Shown one piece after another: positions 18,544 to 27,390 of a DNA stretch of 33,651 nucleotides. This DNA is from Candidatus Acidiferrales bacterium (GTDB taxonomy: Bacteria > Acidobacteriota > Terriglobia > Acidiferrales > UBA7541). Each line of letters starts with the position of its first letter. Within the stretch, counting starts at the first letter, position 1. Made by a program: the position numbers and the translations under genes. Below the pieces are notes generated by a model, which was not told where the DNA came from, made no database searches, and saw only the letters and a list, made by a program, of their open reading frames with translations. Where the stretch lies: contig JASHRM010000256.1 of NCBI GenBank assembly GCA_030037315.1, positions 1-33,651 on the forward strand, in the 5' to 3' direction.

Positions 18544-19934
18544 AGCGATGCGGAGAATCGTCCGTTGCGAAAAAAGGCGCCACGCTGCTGCTTGTATTCT
18601 TCGGCTGCGCCGCATTGGCCCAAGCGCCGGTGAAGCTCACATCGGATCAAGATCATCAGCGAACGATGGATCTGTTGAACATCAAGACCCTACGGCCAGG
18701 GGCGGACGGCAACAATCTGCAAGCGCCGAATGCCGTGAACTACGACGAATCGAAGGCGAATTCAAATCCGCACTTGCCCGACGCGCTGCGGCTGAACAAC
18801 GGCAAGAAAGTCACCACCGTACGGATGTGGTGGAAGCAGCGCCGGCCAGAAATCGTCGAAGATTTCGATCGCGAAGTTTACGGCCGGATGCCGAAAAATG
18901 TGCCCGGCGTGCGTTGGGAAGTAATCAGCACCACGCGGGAAATGAATGGCGACGTTCCGGTCATCACTAAAAAGCTCGTGGGTCACGTCGACAATTCATC
19001 TGATCCTGAGATCTCGGTGAATATTCAGTGCACGCTCAGCACTCCTGCGGACGCGCCGGGTCCTGTACCCGTGATGATCGAATTAAGTCTTAGCCCGGAA
19101 ATCATAGCGGAATTCGCGAAGCGATTTCCGCAAGCTCGCCCAGCGCCCGGGCCAACGTGGCAGCAGCAAGTACTCGCAAAGGGTTGGGGATACGCAGAGT
19201 ATGTGCCCACGAGCGTGCAGGCGGACAACGGCGCAGGATTGACTGAAGGAATCATCGGCCTCGTCAACAAAGGCCAGCCGCGAAAACTCGATGATTGGGG
19301 CGTGCTGCGCGCGTGGGGTTGGGGAGCAAGCCGGGTGCTCGACTATTTCGAAACGGATAAGGCAGTCGACCGGAAGCATGTCGGCATCGAAGGCCATTCG
19401 CGGTACGGAAAAGCGTCACTCGTCGCCATGGCGTACGACCCGCGATTCGCGATTGGCTATATCAGTTCGTCGGGCATGGGCGGCGCGGCGCTTTACCGCC
19501 GGCATTTCGGCGAGCTGCTCGAAAATGTGGCCGCCACAAACGAGTATCACTGGATGGCGGGAAATTTCCTGAAATACGCCGGCCCGCTCACCGCGAATGA
19601 TTTGCCGGTCGATTCGCACGAGCTGATCGCACTGTGCGCACCGCGGCCCGTTTTCATCAGCGCCGGCGCCACGCAAGGCGATGGCTGGGTTGACGCGCGA
19701 GGAATGTTTCTGGCCGCCGTCGGCGCGAGCCCAGTTTATGAATTGCTTGGCAAAAAAGGCCTGCCCACAAGCGAATTTCCTCCTATCGAAACGCCGCTCA
19801 TCAGCGGCGACATTGGATTCCGGCAACACACAGGCGGCCACACGCCCGGTCCGAATTGGCCTACGTTCATAACGTTCGCCAGCCGCTACATGCCAATCGT
19901 CCCGCTGCCGATGAAAGTTTCAGCGGGCGAATGA
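18540..19934 (+). CDS. Exported CE15 glucuronoyl (4-O-methyl-glucuronoyl) methylesterase
   Basis: CE15 enzymes hydrolyse the ester between glucuronic acid side chains of xylan and alcohol groups of lignin. The ORF track shows a 682-aa reading frame from 17886, but its first ~218 codons overlap lacI out of frame. The real start is ATG 18540 (SD GGGAGG, 6 nt), overlapping the lacI stop as ATGA; the product is 464 aa. A signal peptide ends near ALAQ. The CE15 nucleophile motif G-x-S-R-x-G-K is GHSRYGK (Ser287), and the C-terminal catalytic-His region is GGHTPGPNWPTFITFASRY (His434). Residues between (DDWGVLRAWGWGASRVLDYF, CAPRPVFISAG) also fit CE15. The +2 Cys often found before the Ser (GCSR) is His here. 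It is coupled to the SGNH gene downstream. Confidence 0.92.
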   Translation: MKRCGESSVAKKGATLLLVFFGCAALAQAPVKLTSDQDHQRTMDLLNIKTLRPGADGNNLQAPNAVNYDESKANSNPHLPDALRLNNGKKVTTVRMWWKQRRPEIVEDFDREVYGRMPKNVPGVRWEVISTTREMNGDVPVITKKLVGHVDNSSDPEISVNIQCTLSTPADAPGPVPVMIELSLSPEIIAEFAKRFPQARPAPGPTWQQQVLAKGWGYAEYVPTSVQADNGAGLTEGIIGLVNKGQPRKLDDWGVLRAWGWGASRVLDYFETDKAVDRKHVGIEGHSRYGKASLVAMAYDPRFAIGYISSSGMGGAALYRRHFGELLENVAATNEYHWMAGNFLKYAGPLTANDLPVDSHELIALCAPRPVFISAGATQGDGWVDARGMFLAAVGASPVYELLGKKGLPTSEFPPIETPLISGDIGFRQHTGGHTPGPNWPTFITFASRYMPIVPLPMKVSAGE

Positions 19935-21208
19935 TCGAAGTGAAAAAGGCATTCATTGCGGCGAAATGCGCAGGCGTCGTTGCGCTGGGCTGCGTATTGG
20001 CGATTTCCATCGCAACCGGCTGCGCTCGCGCGAGGCAGCAATCCCAGACTGAGCACTGGGTGGGCACATGGGCATCGTCGCCTCAATTGGAAGATCCGAA
20101 AGATAGGTTGCCCGCGCCCGGTTTCGCTGACACGACGCTAAGGCAGATTGTCCACGTTTCGATCGGTGGCAGCCGGATTCGCGTGCGATTCTCGAACGCA
20201 TTTGGAACAACTGCACTGACGATCGAAGCCGCGCACGTAGCTCTTTCAGCGGGTTCGGGCGCTATCCAAGGGGCGACAGACAAAGCGCTGTCTTTCGATG
20301 GGCAGCCTTCCGCGGATGTTCCGCCGGGAGCGCTCGTCTATTCCGATCCCGTCGATTTCCGTGTGGCCGCGCTAGCGGACATTGCCGTCACGATGTATCT
20401 TCATGGCGCGCCCGATGACGTCACTACGCACGCCGGTTCCCGTGAGACTTCCTATCTAATGCCCGGCAACGTGGTATCGATGCCGGATATGTCCAACGGC
20501 GAGCACGTCGATCACTGGTATTTCTTGAATGGTATTGATGTGCTCACGCCCGACTCAGCAGGCTCGATCGTGATCCTCGGCGATTCGGTTACGGATGGAC
20601 ATGGGGCCACCACGAATGGAAACGACCGCTGGCCGGATGATTTTGCGCGGCGGCTTCAGGCGAACAAGAGCACCGCGAATATCGGAGTGTTGAACGAGGG
20701 AATCGGAGGGAATCGGCTAGTGCACGACCGTCTCGGGCCAAACGCGCTCGCTCGGCTCGATCGCGATGTGCTCACGCAAAGCGGCGCGCGCTGGGTGATC
20801 GTGCTCGAAGGCATCAATGATATCGGCACCCGTGTAAGCAATCGCGGCTCGGGTGAGGAACCCGCGAGCGTTCAGCAAATCCTCGCGGCGTACGATCAAA
20901 TCATCGTGCGCGCGCACGCGCATCGTCTGCTGGTCTTCGGCGCGACGATTCTTCCTTACAAGGGAGCGTTTTATTATTCGGCTGATGGAGACTCCGACCG
21001 CCGGGCCATCAACGACTGGATTCAGAATAGCGGGCACTTCGACGGCGTGATCGATTTTGACGCCGCGGCTCGCGATTCGCAGGACGCCGCTCACCTCGCG
21101 CCGTCTTTCGATAGCGGCGATCACTTGCATCCAGGTCCGCAGGGTTGCAAGGCCATGTCCGACGCGATCGACTTGACACTGTTTCGGCTCCGAAAACGTG
21201 TCGATTAG
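19931..21208 (+). CDS. SGNH/GDSL-family esterase lipoprotein
   Basis: Last gene of the rightward xylan operon, starting at ATG 19931 in a 4-bp ATGA overlap with the CE15 stop. The ORF-track start at 19856 is an out-of-frame extension into CE15. The 425-aa product has a lipobox (IATGC), so it is a lipoprotein. Residues ~40-190 form an N-terminal beta-rich domain (HWVGTWASSPQ, RIRVRFSNAFG), common in this SGNH subgroup. The hydrolase domain has all four blocks: GDS (Ser219), the Gly in NEGIGGNRL, Asn in LEGINDIG and DHLHPG (Asp397/His400). In this operon a deacetylase role on acetyl-xylan is plausible, but no substrate can be read from the sequence. Confidence 0.9.
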   Translation: MIEVKKAFIAAKCAGVVALGCVLAISIATGCARARQQSQTEHWVGTWASSPQLEDPKDRLPAPGFADTTLRQIVHVSIGGSRIRVRFSNAFGTTALTIEAAHVALSAGSGAIQGATDKALSFDGQPSADVPPGALVYSDPVDFRVAALADIAVTMYLHGAPDDVTTHAGSRETSYLMPGNVVSMPDMSNGEHVDHWYFLNGIDVLTPDSAGSIVILGDSVTDGHGATTNGNDRWPDDFARRLQANKSTANIGVLNEGIGGNRLVHDRLGPNALARLDRDVLTQSGARWVIVLEGINDIGTRVSNRGSGEEPASVQQILAAYDQIIVRAHAHRLLVFGATILPYKGAFYYSADGDSDRRAINDWIQNSGHFDGVIDFDAAARDSQDAAHLAPSFDSGDHLHPGPQGCKAMSDAIDLTLFRLRKRVD

Positions 21209-21216
21209 AGCGAGCC

Positions 21217-21255
21217 CGCCCGCCCCGATTGTTTTCATGGATTACGGGCGTTTTT
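21217..21255 (+). terminator. Candidate intrinsic terminator of the rightward xylan operon
   Basis: CGCCCG (21217-21222) can pair with CGGGCG (21245-21250), followed directly by TTTTT. The 22-nt loop is large for an intrinsic terminator, so this is a moderate call. It lies 9 nt after the SGNH stop codon. Confidence 0.4.
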
Positions 21256-21590
21256 AATCGCCAGTGCGCCGGTTAGAATGCGCAGTAAATTTGCTCACGG
21301 GTTGTGCAAGTGCGGCCCGTGATGCGACGACCTGCATAGTGAAAGGCGGCGACGCGCGCACTATGGAGGGACTGAAAGTTCCACTCCTTTTCGCCCGCTC
21401 CGGCATCTCTTACTTGGCGGAAGATTCCGTGCAAACGCGTTGCTGATCTCGATAAGGTTCCAACCCTCTGCGCTGGCGATGCCAGGCAGCCTGGGGGGGC
21501 GTCTATTGAGTTGTCAAAGAGCCGGGCGCCAACAGCGCTGAAGGCGATCGCTACGAAACCAGTCGATTTGTTGAAAGGAGGGCAAGGGAT
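21256..21590. other. Intergenic stretch without a recognised gene
   Basis: About 335 bp between the convergent rightward xylan operon and the aldose 1-epimerase gene. The 60-codon reading frame here (21264-21446) has no convincing start signal and no recognisable motif. A short perfect inverted repeat, CCAGGC-A-GCCTGG (21482-21494), is followed by a run of seven G's. I see no RNA gene. Confidence 0.4.
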
Positions 21591-22610
21591 TTAGCCCGTT
21601 CGGAAGCGGAAAATTGTAGTGGAGCGAAATTCTTCACCGGGTCGCAGAATTGTCGACGGGAACTGCGGATGATTTGGCGAATCCGGAAAGTGCTGCGTTT
21701 CAAGACAGAAGCCGCTGCGCGGAACGTATGCTGTGCCTGTTTTGCCAACCCTGCCATCGAGCGAATTCCCGCTGTAAAACTGAATCCCCGGTTCCGTAGT
21801 CAGAACTTCCAGTATGCGTCCTGACTCAGGTTCGAAGACCCGTGCAGCAAAAGTCAGCGCATCGTCACCGGTCTTGTTAAGAACCCAGTTGTGGTCGTAG
21901 CCGCCAGCTAACGTGAGTTGCTCGTCCTCTTCGCCGATCCGCGCGCCGATCGTAGTCGGCTTTGAGAAGTCGAATGGCGTGTCTTTCACGGCTCGCAATT
22001 CGCCTGTAGGGATCATATTTCCGTCGATCGGGGTAAACGTGCCGGCATTCAGGGTCAATTCGTGGCGCAGGATATCGGCGGCGCCTTGGCCGGCGAGATT
22101 GAAATACGGATGCTGCGTGAGATTCATGATGGTGTCTTTGTCCGTCGTGGCGCGGTAATGGATCGTCAATTCGTTTGCGTCGGAGAGTGAAAAAGCTACC
22201 TGCACGTGTAAGTTTCCGGGATAACCCTCCTCGCCATCTGGACTCAGATAGTCGAGCGTCAGTGACTGCGCATGCTGCTGCGCTTGCTGGCTCACTTGCC
22301 ATTCGACTTTATTGAATCCGCGGATTCCTCCATGAAGATGGTTCGCGCCGTCATTTCGATTGAGATGGTAGCGATCTCCGTTGAGAAGGAATTCGCCGCG
22401 CGCGATTCGGTTTGCAAATCTGCCGATGATGCCGCCCATGAACAGATTGTCGGAGCGATAGCTTTCGAGGTTGTCGTAACCGAGAACGACGTCCGAGGTA
22501 TCTCCGTGCCTGTCCGGAACAGTGAGCGAGGTGATAATTCCGCCGAGCTTAAAGATGGCCACGTCAATGCCGGGGCCATTGCTCAAATGCATGACATGAG
22601 TTTGCGGCAT
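21591..22610 (-). CDS. galM: Aldose 1-epimerase (mutarotase)
   Basis: A 339-aa cytoplasmic-type mutarotase interconverting alpha and beta anomers of aldoses. Typical motifs are present: GGIITSLTVPDRHG, VVLGYDNLESY, GRFANRIARGEF, NHLHGGIRGFNKV (catalytic His region), TQHPYFNL (second His) and FCLETQHFPDSPN (catalytic Glu). The ATG at 22610 is preceded four codons upstream by an in-frame stop, so no longer start is possible; the N-terminus is a few residues shorter than in many GalM proteins, and no clear SD is visible. It is convergent to the xylan operon and could speed xylose anomer conversion for XylA, which acts on the alpha anomer. That link is inferred from position only. Confidence 0.95.
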   Translation of the reverse strand: MPQTHVMHLSNGPGIDVAIFKLGGIITSLTVPDRHGDTSDVVLGYDNLESYRSDNLFMGGIIGRFANRIARGEFLLNGDRYHLNRNDGANHLHGGIRGFNKVEWQVSQQAQQHAQSLTLDYLSPDGEEGYPGNLHVQVAFSLSDANELTIHYRATTDKDTIMNLTQHPYFNLAGQGAADILRHELTLNAGTFTPIDGNMIPTGELRAVKDTPFDFSKPTTIGARIGEEDEQLTLAGGYDHNWVLNKTGDDALTFAARVFEPESGRILEVLTTEPGIQFYSGNSLDGRVGKTGTAYVPRSGFCLETQHFPDSPNHPQFPSTILRPGEEFRSTTIFRFRTG

Positions 22611-22719
22611 CGATTGGTTCTAAACGACAACTGGTTTTGTTGATGCCGCCGCATGTCGCGGAAGTCGCGCCCGTCCGCACGGAATCCGGCCAACGAAGTG
22701 TGCCGCTACAGGGCCGTGA

Positions 22720-23178
22720 TTACGGGCGTTGAATCATCTCGATTCGATTGCCGACCGGGTCGATCGCGATGCCGATCACGATGCCCGTGTTGCCGAATGG
22801 CCTAGGATCTCCGGCCATCGAGCCGCCCGCTGCCTTGATCGCGGCGACCGTGGCGTTCATGTCTTTCACATTGAAGATGAGGTGCGCGATCGGATCTTTG
22901 ATCTCGTCCGAATCGCGATGCGTGATGACGATGGGCACGGCCTTGTTGGCCTTGGCTTCGTCGGCAGTCGCGCCGAAATTCACGAAGATCTCCGCTCCGC
23001 CAGGGACATTGATCCGATTCACTTCGAACATGCCGAACGCGGATTGGTAGAATTTGGCCAGCGCGGCGGTATCCTGAGCGCCCACCCGGGCTGAGTTGAG
23101 AGATACCTGCGCGTGCGCAGCGCTGGCGAGCAACAGCACAGACATCATCGCGATCACAATTCCGCAGACCTTCTTCAT
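22720..23178 (-). CDS. Exported VOC/glyoxalase-fold protein
   Basis: A ~152-aa single-domain vicinal-oxygen-chelate protein with a Sec signal peptide (MKKVCGIVIAMM..., ending AHA before QVS). I chose ATG 23178 because GGAG lies about 7 nt upstream; ATG 23190 (MENPMKK) is the alternative. VOC features are QDTAALAKFYQSAFGM near the start, IAHLIFNVKDMNATVAAIKAAGG in the middle and IGIAIDPVGNRIEMIQ at the end. The C-terminal Glu of the IEMIQ motif is a usual metal ligand. Most VOC proteins are cytoplasmic, so export is notable. It lies 107 bp downstream of the SnoaL-like gene on the same strand and could be co-transcribed. Function unknown. Confidence 0.85.
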   Translation of the reverse strand: MKKVCGIVIAMMSVLLLASAAHAQVSLNSARVGAQDTAALAKFYQSAFGMFEVNRINVPGGAEIFVNFGATADEAKANKAVPIVITHRDSDEIKDPIAHLIFNVKDMNATVAAIKAAGGSMAGDPRPFGNTGIVIGIAIDPVGNRIEMIQRP

Positions 23179-23285
23179 CGGATTCTCCATTAGCGGGCCT
23201 TGTTTGGTGGCGGGCCGCGCGCATCGACTGCTCGTTCATTTGTTGCGAAAGATCTGATGCAAATTTAGGCTGATTTACCTACGAC

Positions 23286-23786
23286 TTACGCCGACGCGAC
23301 CTTTACCTCCGCGATCGACCATGCGCCGTTTGCTTTCACGTATTTGACGTTCAATACGCGGCGATCCGTGTTGCGGATGAAGCCACCGCCCTGCGCGTGG
23401 GCCATTTGCTCGAGCGTGGAGTTGCGGCCAATCGCCGTGGCGAATTCCACTACGCAGTGGAAGCGGCCTTCAGCGCTCTTTCCGCTCGGTGCGATTTCGA
23501 TCGCATCGGGTTTACCGGCGTGATCGGCTGCAATACCGCGCACCTGCGGACCGGACGGAGCACGTTTGCGATCAGCGAAGTCGGAGACGTCTTCTGCGCT
23601 CGTATTTACTCGGCGCAGCCAATTCTGATGGAGTTCGCGGATGGCGGCTTCGTCCTCAAGCCGTGCGACGCGCGCCTTTAGTCCGTTGTCAGCGAGAATC
23701 GCAGGCGCCGTGCCTACTGCCAATGGAGCGGCTAGCAGTGCCCCGCCTTTCAGAAATGAGCGACGCGTGGAGGTTTTCTTGTTCAT
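23286..23786 (-). CDS. Tat-exported SnoaL/NTF2-like protein
   Basis: A 166-aa protein with a twin-arginine signal (STRRSFLKGGALLAAP), so it is probably exported folded, possibly with a bound ligand. The mature part begins with a helical segment (LKARVARLEDEAAIRELHQNWLRRVN) typical of SnoaL-like NTF2 folds. Later strands read EGRFHCVVEFATAIG, GGFIRNTDRRVLNVKYVKANGAWSIAEVKV. NTF2-fold proteins can be enzymes or binding proteins, and no active-site set is recognisable. The start overlaps the stop of the duplicated MoaF-like gene by 4 bp (ATGA), so the two are translationally coupled and probably act together. Confidence 0.85.
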   Translation of the reverse strand: MNKKTSTRRSFLKGGALLAAPLAVGTAPAILADNGLKARVARLEDEAAIRELHQNWLRRVNTSAEDVSDFADRKRAPSGPQVRGIAADHAGKPDAIEIAPSGKSAEGRFHCVVEFATAIGRNSTLEQMAHAQGGGFIRNTDRRVLNVKYVKANGAWSIAEVKVASA

Positions 23787-25534
23787 ACGATACCTCCGGC
23801 CGACTTTACCTGATAAAAGCGCCTGATGTCGAAACTGCCGGAGAGCCTTTCGTGCGCACCCACGGAGCTCATGTTCAGTCCATTTGGCCCGCAGTTATAG
23901 CCGACGCCAACGTCACGCATTGTGTGCAGGTTGACCAGAATGGTGCCAAGCGTACCGTTGCACGCCTCTTCCAGCCAATACATGAAGTACAGTCCGTCGC
24001 GAATCTTCACGTAGGCTGCAGGGCCGCTCCACTGGAGTCCGCCTGCGTCGGTGTCGGTGAAAATGATCCACGAAAGCGAATGAGGAGTGGAGTAGAGGTG
24101 CATGGACGTCAGGTTGGGAGCGTAATTTTGAGTCACCGCGCGGCCGAGCATTTCGTCGGTGAATTGGTGGCGATTGTATTTGGGCGGAATGATGCCTTCC
24201 ATCTCGATCACGCCGAAATGAATTTTCACGCCGGCTTCGTTGGCGAAATAGGGAGTGTTCAGGTAGCCGTTGAAGCAGGTCACCATGCCCTGATGGAAGT
24301 CTGCGACGATCGAGTGGCCATCGTGGTCGGGCGTGCCCTCAAGCAAATGGCCGAATAGAATCACTCCCGGCATCGACTCCCACGCTTTGTAGCGCGCCTT
24401 GGTCCAACTGCTATCGCCTGCTTTGCGCCACTGCAGATTTTCCGCGTCGTTGACGCGGTATTCCATCGCAGGCGCGTGATCGTAGCGAAGAGTGAACGTT
24501 TTGCCGGCGAGCCAATCGCTGCTCGGGCCGATATTGCCGCCCATTTGCGCGCCGGCTCCTCCGCGGGGCGGCAGAAACGCGCTGGTATTCTTGGCGCAGG
24601 CGGCGTCGACCTGCTCCTTGGTCATTTTCGCCATGGTTTGAAACGGGCGATAGACGCGACGCGCGCCTTTTGCCGGAGTCTGACCGGCAGGCGCGGCCGG
24701 AACTACCGAGCCGTTTTCGTCGCCAAACTTTTCATATTGGGCGTGCTGCCCGAGCCATTCACCCCTGCCGCGGAACACGTAGTATTCGAGCGCATCATTC
24801 TGGTCGAAGCCGAGCCGTACGCCGACCTGCTCAAGGCGATTGAGGTCCATCACGTATGCCGTGAAGGTACCGGAAAACTCGCATTCGGTGCGCGTATAGA
24901 TGTACTGGTCATCGCTAATCTTGATGTAGTCGGACGGGCCGCAAAATCCGAGTTCGCCGCCGAAGCGCGAAAGCTCGACGAAGTGCGAATACGCCACTGA
25001 GGGATAAAACTCCAACGTCTCGGCGCCGGCGTCCTGTTTCCAATAGAAACCTTTGCCCTCGCAGCGGTTTGTTGTGACGTGGCGAGCCTTGGGCGGCTCC
25101 TGCCCCGGTTCTTCGACATAACCGTAATAAATTTCGCGCTGAACTTCGCGATTGTCCTTGTAGCCGCTGAACCATAGCTCGAACACTGTGGCCAAAGTTG
25201 TGTTGTGATCGACGACGACGGCGTAACCGCGTTGTGTATTCGGGATCAGATGCGTCAAGAACCCGATCTTATCCATCATGAGCGCGCCGTATCCTGCATT
25301 GACGGCTGCGCCGCCGTTCTCTGCGACTGAAAGGCGGTTGTTCGCGCTGAACTTATATTCGAGAGTCGGACCCTTGTCGGTAACAATCCGAATCGATTTG
25401 CCAACCAATACATCAGCGAGGGACGAGGCGCTACTCGGTCCGCTAACTGAGTTCAATTTGCTTTGGATTTGCTGCTCGGTAAGTTTCGTGTAAGCGATGC
25501 GATGCATCTGCTCTTTCGGATATGGCGTTGGCAT
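23783..25534 (-). CDS. Protein with two tandem MoaF-like units
   Basis: The ORF opens at 25735, but ATG 25534 (MPTPYPKEQM...) has a strong SD (AAGGGGGGA), giving 583 aa and removing a non-conserved 67-residue extension. The protein resembles MoaF-domain proteins, lipocalin-like and named after a molybdopterin-operon gene of unclear function. It carries the same two-part unit twice (residues ~40-270 and ~330-570). Paired segments are LVGKSIRIVTDKGPTLEYKF with LAGKTFTLRYDHAPAMEYRV, and SDYIKISDDQYIY with AAYVKIRDGLYFMY. Each is then followed by a C-x3-GT motif (CEFSGT, CNGTLGT) and LxxxxxVGVxxG. No signal peptide or membrane segment is visible, although its coupled partner is Tat-exported. There are no molybdopterin genes nearby, so I do not infer that pathway. 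Confidence 0.85.
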   Translation of the reverse strand: MPTPYPKEQMHRIAYTKLTEQQIQSKLNSVSGPSSASSLADVLVGKSIRIVTDKGPTLEYKFSANNRLSVAENGGAAVNAGYGALMMDKIGFLTHLIPNTQRGYAVVVDHNTTLATVFELWFSGYKDNREVQREIYYGYVEEPGQEPPKARHVTTNRCEGKGFYWKQDAGAETLEFYPSVAYSHFVELSRFGGELGFCGPSDYIKISDDQYIYTRTECEFSGTFTAYVMDLNRLEQVGVRLGFDQNDALEYYVFRGRGEWLGQHAQYEKFGDENGSVVPAAPAGQTPAKGARRVYRPFQTMAKMTKEQVDAACAKNTSAFLPPRGGAGAQMGGNIGPSSDWLAGKTFTLRYDHAPAMEYRVNDAENLQWRKAGDSSWTKARYKAWESMPGVILFGHLLEGTPDHDGHSIVADFHQGMVTCFNGYLNTPYFANEAGVKIHFGVIEMEGIIPPKYNRHQFTDEMLGRAVTQNYAPNLTSMHLYSTPHSLSWIIFTDTDAGGLQWSGPAAYVKIRDGLYFMYWLEEACNGTLGTILVNLHTMRDVGVGYNCGPNGLNMSSVGAHERLSGSFDIRRFYQVKSAGGIV

Positions 25535-26739
<1,205 letters not shown>

Positions 26740-26893
26740 GGGAGAGCCGACCTGGAAGTGCGGAAGCCAAAGAGAGATTCTTCGACTCTGTCTGCCGGAT
26801 TTTCCCACGAAACGCGAAAACGACAAGCGAACAGGCAGATTCCGCTCAGAATGACGATCCGGTCGTGCCTGTGGATATGTGGATATCGGGCAC

Positions 26894-26922
26894 TGGACGA
26901 ACCCCCCGCGCGGGTGTATTAT
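26894..26922 (+). promoter_or_regulatory. Candidate sigma-70 promoter for the double-CxxC protein
   Basis: TGGACG (26894-26899) and TATTAT (26917-26922) are 17 bp apart, 4/6 and 5/6 matches. They lie about 50 bp before the ATG. The spacer contains the perfect 10-bp palindrome CCCGCGCGGG, which might be a regulator site. Confidence 0.4.
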
Positions 26923-26971
26923 CCGCGCCCCTTCGAAGCTTGATTTGTTAAATAACGAGGAGCGCAATTTT

Positions 26972-27265
26972 ATGGTTGAAAGTCCCGCGCAGTTCTACCG
27001 CGGTGTCCGTTGCATGACGTGTACGCAGCCCATTCCGCTGCCTGCCATCCTTGCCCATGTCGATTTCGACGCGGAAGAGAAGGGGCCGGAGCTGGTCAGG
27101 AGCCGCGTATTCAGCCTGCGATGCCGATCATGCGAGAAGGAAAAGCTCTATCACGCCAGGCAAATCGAGGCGTTTGAAGGGGCGCCAAGGCCACGAGTTT
27201 CTCGCGCTGGTCGAATGATGAGCGCGGTCAGTCCGCACGGCCTTTCTCGCGCTGCGGAAGCCTGA
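26972..27265 (+). CDS. Small hypothetical protein with two CxxC motifs
   Basis: ATG 26972 with an SD (GAGGAG, about 10 nt) gives a 97-aa protein; the ORF-track start at 26879 runs through the predicted promoter. Two CxxC pairs (CMTC near residue 14 and CRSC near residue 53) are about 38 residues apart and could bind one zinc ion as a split zinc ribbon. The segment between is acidic and beta-prone (ILAHVDFDAEEKG, RSRVFSLRC). The C-terminal ~30 residues are Arg/Ala-rich and may be disordered. No family is recognised. It precedes the REC-PilZ gene on the same strand by 125 bp. Confidence 0.7.
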   Translation: MVESPAQFYRGVRCMTCTQPIPLPAILAHVDFDAEEKGPELVRSRVFSLRCRSCEKEKLYHARQIEAFEGAPRPRVSRAGRMMSAVSPHGLSRAAEA

Positions 27266-27390
27266 TAACAGGGCTGGGCGTCCAATGTGGTCCCGTTAGA
27301 GTGCTGGCTATCAGAGTGATAGCTATGCGCGCGCACACCTCGAACTAAAGAATCCTCATTTGGTGCCGATACCCTCCCAAGGGTAACTGT

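Noticed and set aside
21264-21446. 60-aa ORF in the gap after the xylan operon
   Set aside because: Non-ATG start, no SD, no motif, and it follows a candidate terminator.
22590-22625. galM as a 5'-truncated pseudogene
   Set aside because: An in-frame stop lies just upstream of the start, but all catalytic motifs remain and only a few N-terminal residues differ from the usual length.
23489-24358. 289-aa plus-strand ORF
   Set aside because: Antisense shadow of the SnoaL-like and MoaF-like genes; Arg-rich start and no motif.
23783-25534. A molybdenum cofactor biosynthesis role for the MoaF-like protein
   Set aside because: The family name comes from an old gene order; no moa, moe or mob gene is in the window, and the duplicated architecture gives no pathway evidence.
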